Position numbers and translations under genes: made by a program. A model generated the notes under the pieces. It did not search any database, was not told the origin of the DNA, and saw only the letters and a list, made by a program, of their open reading frames with translations. From JADFMN01 sp964529975 (GTDB lineage: Bacteria > Armatimonadota > Fimbriimonadia > Fimbriimonadales > Fimbriimonadaceae), in contig CAZGXW010000029.1 of the NCBI GenBank assembly GCA_964529975.1, positions 1-31,953 on the forward strand: a DNA stretch of 31,953 nt. Direction: 5' to 3'. This document shows positions 29,818 to 31,953 of the stretch, in pieces; the stretch's first letter is position 1; every line of letters starts with the position of its first letter.

Positions 29818-30681
29818 CTAGCCAGGCACTTTCAGCACATCGCCGGTCTCTGCGTCAATCGCGATGACGGCGAGGGCCTTCCTCGCGCTTGAGTCCTCAG
29901 ACCCTATGGCATGATCGATCCAATAGGCAACGACCCAACACATTCGAAGGATGCGTTGACTCTCCAGCTCCTGCCCTTTGCTGGTTTTGCCTGAGCCGAC
30001 AGGAGCAAAGTACTGAAGAGTCGTCTTAGGGATTGCATTTTCAGCGAATGCGTCAGAACTGAGCCACAACTCCTCGGCGATTCGAAGTGCATCCTGTTCG
30101 GTCAGCTGCACATTCGGTGACGCAGGCGTTCGCTCTGCCAGGAAATTCACGCTTATGACTTTCCCAGTATATCGATTGATCTCGACCTCGAGCCGGCCTG
30201 CAAAACCGTTCGTCTTATAGCCATAAGCGTCCGGCTCCCAGATAACGCTGACTGATCGCATTCCATCGTCCCAAGGTGTGTCGGGCAATACGCGTGTACG
30301 TCCTTCGGTTGAGCGCTCTATCTTCTGTAGCGTTTCTGTCGCGATACGCATGGCGTCATTTGGATCACTAACGAGCGCAGTTTCGCTTCCTTGCTCAGTG
30401 ACGGCTTCTCCAGAAACGATGCTGCGCATGTTAGAGTCCTTGTCGTAGATGCACGAGAGCTCGCCCTGCGAGAACATGTAGCCAGTTACTGTAGTCAGAT
30501 ACCTCGGCTCGCCTGATCGTGGCATACCCAGGGCATCTGCAAGCGCGACGCAGTCACTACCCTTCGATTCGGCAGAACCGCCAGCGCTGTCGTTCTCTTT
30601 GCACCCTGCAGCACCGATGAACAGCAGAATGCTGAAAGCAATAAGGGTCAATGGAACCAAGATTGAACTATGGAATCTCAT
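29818..30681 (-). CDS. Lipoprotein with possible PepSY-like repeats
   Basis: 287 aa. The lipoprotein signal ends with the lipobox IGAAGC (Cys27). The rest contains two 'DAMRIATETLQKI' / 'DALRIAEELWL' helices, each followed by strands such as 'GRLEVEINRYTGKVISVNF' and 'KALAVIAIDAETGDVLKV'; this helix plus 'xxID..TG.V' order is typical of PepSY/YPEB-type repeats (inference). Cys43 and Cys77 might pair. GGAGG lies 7 nt before the ATG. GC content is lower than in most of the window. Function unknown; it is probably in an operon with the secreted protein upstream (20-nt gap). Confidence 0.75.
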   Translation of the reverse strand: MRFHSSILVPLTLIAFSILLFIGAAGCKENDSAGGSAESKGSDCVALADALGMPRSGEPRYLTTVTGYMFSQGELSCIYDKDSNMRSIVSGEAVTEQGSETALVSDPNDAMRIATETLQKIERSTEGRTRVLPDTPWDDGMRSVSVIWEPDAYGYKTNGFAGRLEVEINRYTGKVISVNFLAERTPASPNVQLTEQDALRIAEELWLSSDAFAENAIPKTTLQYFAPVGSGKTSKGQELESQRILRMCWVVAYWIDHAIGSEDSSARKALAVIAIDAETGDVLKVPG

Positions 30682-30688
30682 GTGCCTG

Positions 30689-30693
30689 CCTCC
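30689..30693 (-). promoter_or_regulatory. Ribosome binding site of the lipoprotein gene
   Basis: GGAGG on the minus strand, 7 nt before the ATG at 30681. It contrasts with the many genes elsewhere in the window that lack a Shine-Dalgarno. Confidence 0.6.
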
Positions 30694-30701
30694 AGTCCAC
30701 T

Positions 30702-31811
30702 CTACTCCCCTTCCAGTCGAAAGTGTCGCTTTGGCTCCCCAAGATCATCGCTCGCCGGGGATGCTAATGTTCCGGTATGGACAGTAGTAAGCCGTGTGGT
30801 CGAATCGCCGAGCAGAGTTATGTCCGCAAGGGCGACAAGGCGGAATTCCCCGCCCTCTTCGTCAGAGACAAAGGTCTCACCTTGTATGTAGATGTTCTGT
30901 CGACCAAAGTGGACTGCGTAACCTTGCGTCAGTATGTTCATGAGGGCAATTGACATTTCATCGTGAAAATCATCGTAAGTGTAGACCGTGTAAGCCAGAA
31001 GTGCTTGGTCCTCCACAAGGTTCGCCGAATATGTGTTCTTATTGGGGTGGAGGTATCCGGCCCACTCGGTTCTCTCGCCACAGTTGCAAGAATTAAGGTG
31101 GACGAATTGAAACGGGGGCCAGTGGGTCGAGTTGAAAGGTGGCAACCCCGAGCCGATCTTTTGCTCGATCGGCTCGACGGATTGGTTCCCAGTATCGATC
31201 AACTCCGCAAACGTCATAAAGGTTATACTGGGATTGGTGTTGCCGTCTTTGTGGGACATCGTGTTTCCATGAACGTTCAAGTCGGCCGCAGTCATGTGCT
31301 GAATGTCTTGGAAATAATCCACATAATCCCACTCGTCTTCGCGCACCATCGTGTCGTAGTTCATGGCCTCGTAGCCGCTAACCAGTGCGTCCTTGCCTGC
31401 AAACTTAAGGGTCGGATCAGAGAAAAGCCCAGCGATGTTCTTTACATAGCATGAATGAGATACCGTGACCCAAGTGTTCAGGTCGTCTGTCGTGATCACC
31501 TCGAACTTGACCTCAAGATCCGTCAGGTGCGGCCAAAGGGTGGAGTCGAAGACGACGACAGGAGATACATCCGGCATCGAGATTCCGAATAGCAGATAGT
31601 TGTCGATCCCATCGAAATGGTACGGCATGTCTTCGCCGATGAGGACGCGCCACGCCACAATGCCCTCAGTCGTGCCGTATGTCATCGCAAGGCAAGATGC
31701 GCGGTTGTTGGTATGAGACCAGTATTCCGCCTCTGCGAGATACATGCTGACTCCAGCCACGGACGACAGCGGGGCAAGTGCGATGACAGCTCCTAATACG
31801 CCTCTGATCAT
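30702..31811 (-). CDS. Exported protein with a probable CHAT/caspase-like (clan CD) fold
   Basis: 369 aa with a signal peptide (~1-20, MIRGVLGAVIALAPLSSVAG). Residues ~20-170 are not recognised. From ~165 the order resembles clan CD proteases: a strand ending in His181-Gly (LNVHGN), about 60 residues, then a strand ending in Cys242 (FVHLNSCNCG), then 'QALLAYTVYTYDDFHDEMSIALMNILTQGYAVHFGRQ' (split here as ~269-305), which matches the CHAT/caspase segment after the catalytic Cys, including the helix and the G-x-x-V-x-x-A-like end. The His and Cys are therefore candidate catalytic residues. This is inference from pattern; a non-protease secreted protein remains possible. GGAGG lies 7 nt before the ATG. 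GC is lower than the surroundings. Confidence 0.6.
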   Translation of the reverse strand: MIRGVLGAVIALAPLSSVAGVSMYLAEAEYWSHTNNRASCLAMTYGTTEGIVAWRVLIGEDMPYHFDGIDNYLLFGISMPDVSPVVVFDSTLWPHLTDLEVKFEVITTDDLNTWVTVSHSCYVKNIAGLFSDPTLKFAGKDALVSGYEAMNYDTMVREDEWDYVDYFQDIQHMTAADLNVHGNTMSHKDGNTNPSITFMTFAELIDTGNQSVEPIEQKIGSGLPPFNSTHWPPFQFVHLNSCNCGERTEWAGYLHPNKNTYSANLVEDQALLAYTVYTYDDFHDEMSIALMNILTQGYAVHFGRQNIYIQGETFVSDEEGGEFRLVALADITLLGDSTTRLTTVHTGTLASPASDDLGEPKRHFRLEGE

Positions 31812-31818
31812 TTAGCAA

Positions 31819-31823
31819 CCTCC
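31819..31823 (-). promoter_or_regulatory. Ribosome binding site of the CHAT-like gene
   Basis: GGAGG on the minus strand, 7 nt before the ATG at 31811. It confirms that start and the signal peptide it gives. Confidence 0.65.
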
Positions 31824-31881
31824 AGCCTGAAACCCGATTATATGCCTGAACAATGCAAAACCGACGCCTCTGTTAGGGTTT

Positions 31882-31953
31882 TTAGTCGCCAGTGCCGGTG
31901 AGCATCATGTCGCCTGGGGTGCCGGGGAGGGTGTAGAAGACCTCGACGGTGAT
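31882..31953 (-). CDS. 3' end of a gene of the LTGxGD family, cut by the window edge
   Basis: The minus strand reads 23 codons ending PGTPGDMMLTGTGD and TAA at 31882-31884. The gene continues beyond the window, so its length and N-terminus are unknown. The same ending occurs at 29712 and, more diverged, at 27987. It lies 70 bp upstream of the CHAT-like gene on the same strand. No family is recognised; the segment is beta-rich (AITVEVFYTLPG in the sister copy). Confidence 0.55.
   Translation of the reverse strand: MTVEVFYTLPGTPGDMMLTGTGD

Noticed and set aside
1..31953. CRISPR array, transposase, integrase, rRNA or tRNA genes
   Set aside because: No regularly spaced repeats, no transposase or integrase motifs and no conserved RNA segments were seen on either strand; the repeats present are short dispersed hairpins.

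Overview
The window is about 32 kb of GC-rich bacterial chromosome, densely packed with genes and without any gap over 300 bp. A beta-barrel outer-membrane protein and lipoproteins point to a diderm. WD40-caspase proteins, BNR-repeat proteins, HDOD and GGDEF proteins, and TATAAT-type promoters sitting directly on start codons suggest a deep-branching environmental lineage. Armatimonadota (Fimbriimonadales-like) is my best guess, at low confidence. No rRNA, tRNA, CRISPR array, transposase or integrase was seen.

Layout. (1) 73-4863, minus: a two-gene operon of exported caspase-fold proteins, a compact metacaspase-like protein followed by a large WD40-caspase. (2) 4940-8725, minus: an ALDH7-type aldehyde dehydrogenase, a peroxiredoxin-like protein, an exported unknown and an FAD-dependent amine-oxidase-like protein; G-rich tracts and hairpin repeats lie between the first genes. 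(3) 8759-9874, plus: a 2TM protein and a fasciclin-domain protein with a good terminator. (4) 9929-14083: a divergent light/B12 module. A cobalamin photosensor domain with the CarH-type residues is fused to a C-terminal XRE helix-turn-helix. It shares one palindromic -10 element with an SRPBCC gene, which is followed by a large Asp-box (BNR) repeat protein. (5) 14132-16892, minus: a diguanylate cyclase and a MOSC protein. (6) 17047-22005, minus: a housekeeping cluster of a small protein, coaD, a DivIVA-like coiled-coil protein, the fluoride channel crcB, and argG - beta-carbonic anhydrase - argH joined by 4-bp ATGA overlaps. (7) 22188-27852: signalling genes, namely a LuxR-HTH/PAS protein, two coupled membrane proteins, a truncated receiver divergent from a hybrid histidine kinase, a lipoprotein and an HDOD protein. 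(8) 28101-31953: an outer-membrane barrel fused to a YtkA/FixH-like domain, then a lower-GC pair (a lipoprotein and a probable cryptic CHAT/caspase-fold secreted protein). The pair is flanked by near-identical 3' ends of one gene family, the second running off the window.

Most notable: the B12 photosensor-XRE fusion with its symmetric leaderless promoter; the carbonic anhydrase translationally coupled between argG and argH; three caspase/CHAT-fold exported proteins; three copies of a gene 3' end encoding LTGxGD-stop; and repeated 41-bp and ~26-bp hairpin units between genes. At least eight genes have a -10-like hexamer 6-10 nt before their start codon, suggesting leaderless or near-leaderless transcripts are common in this organism.
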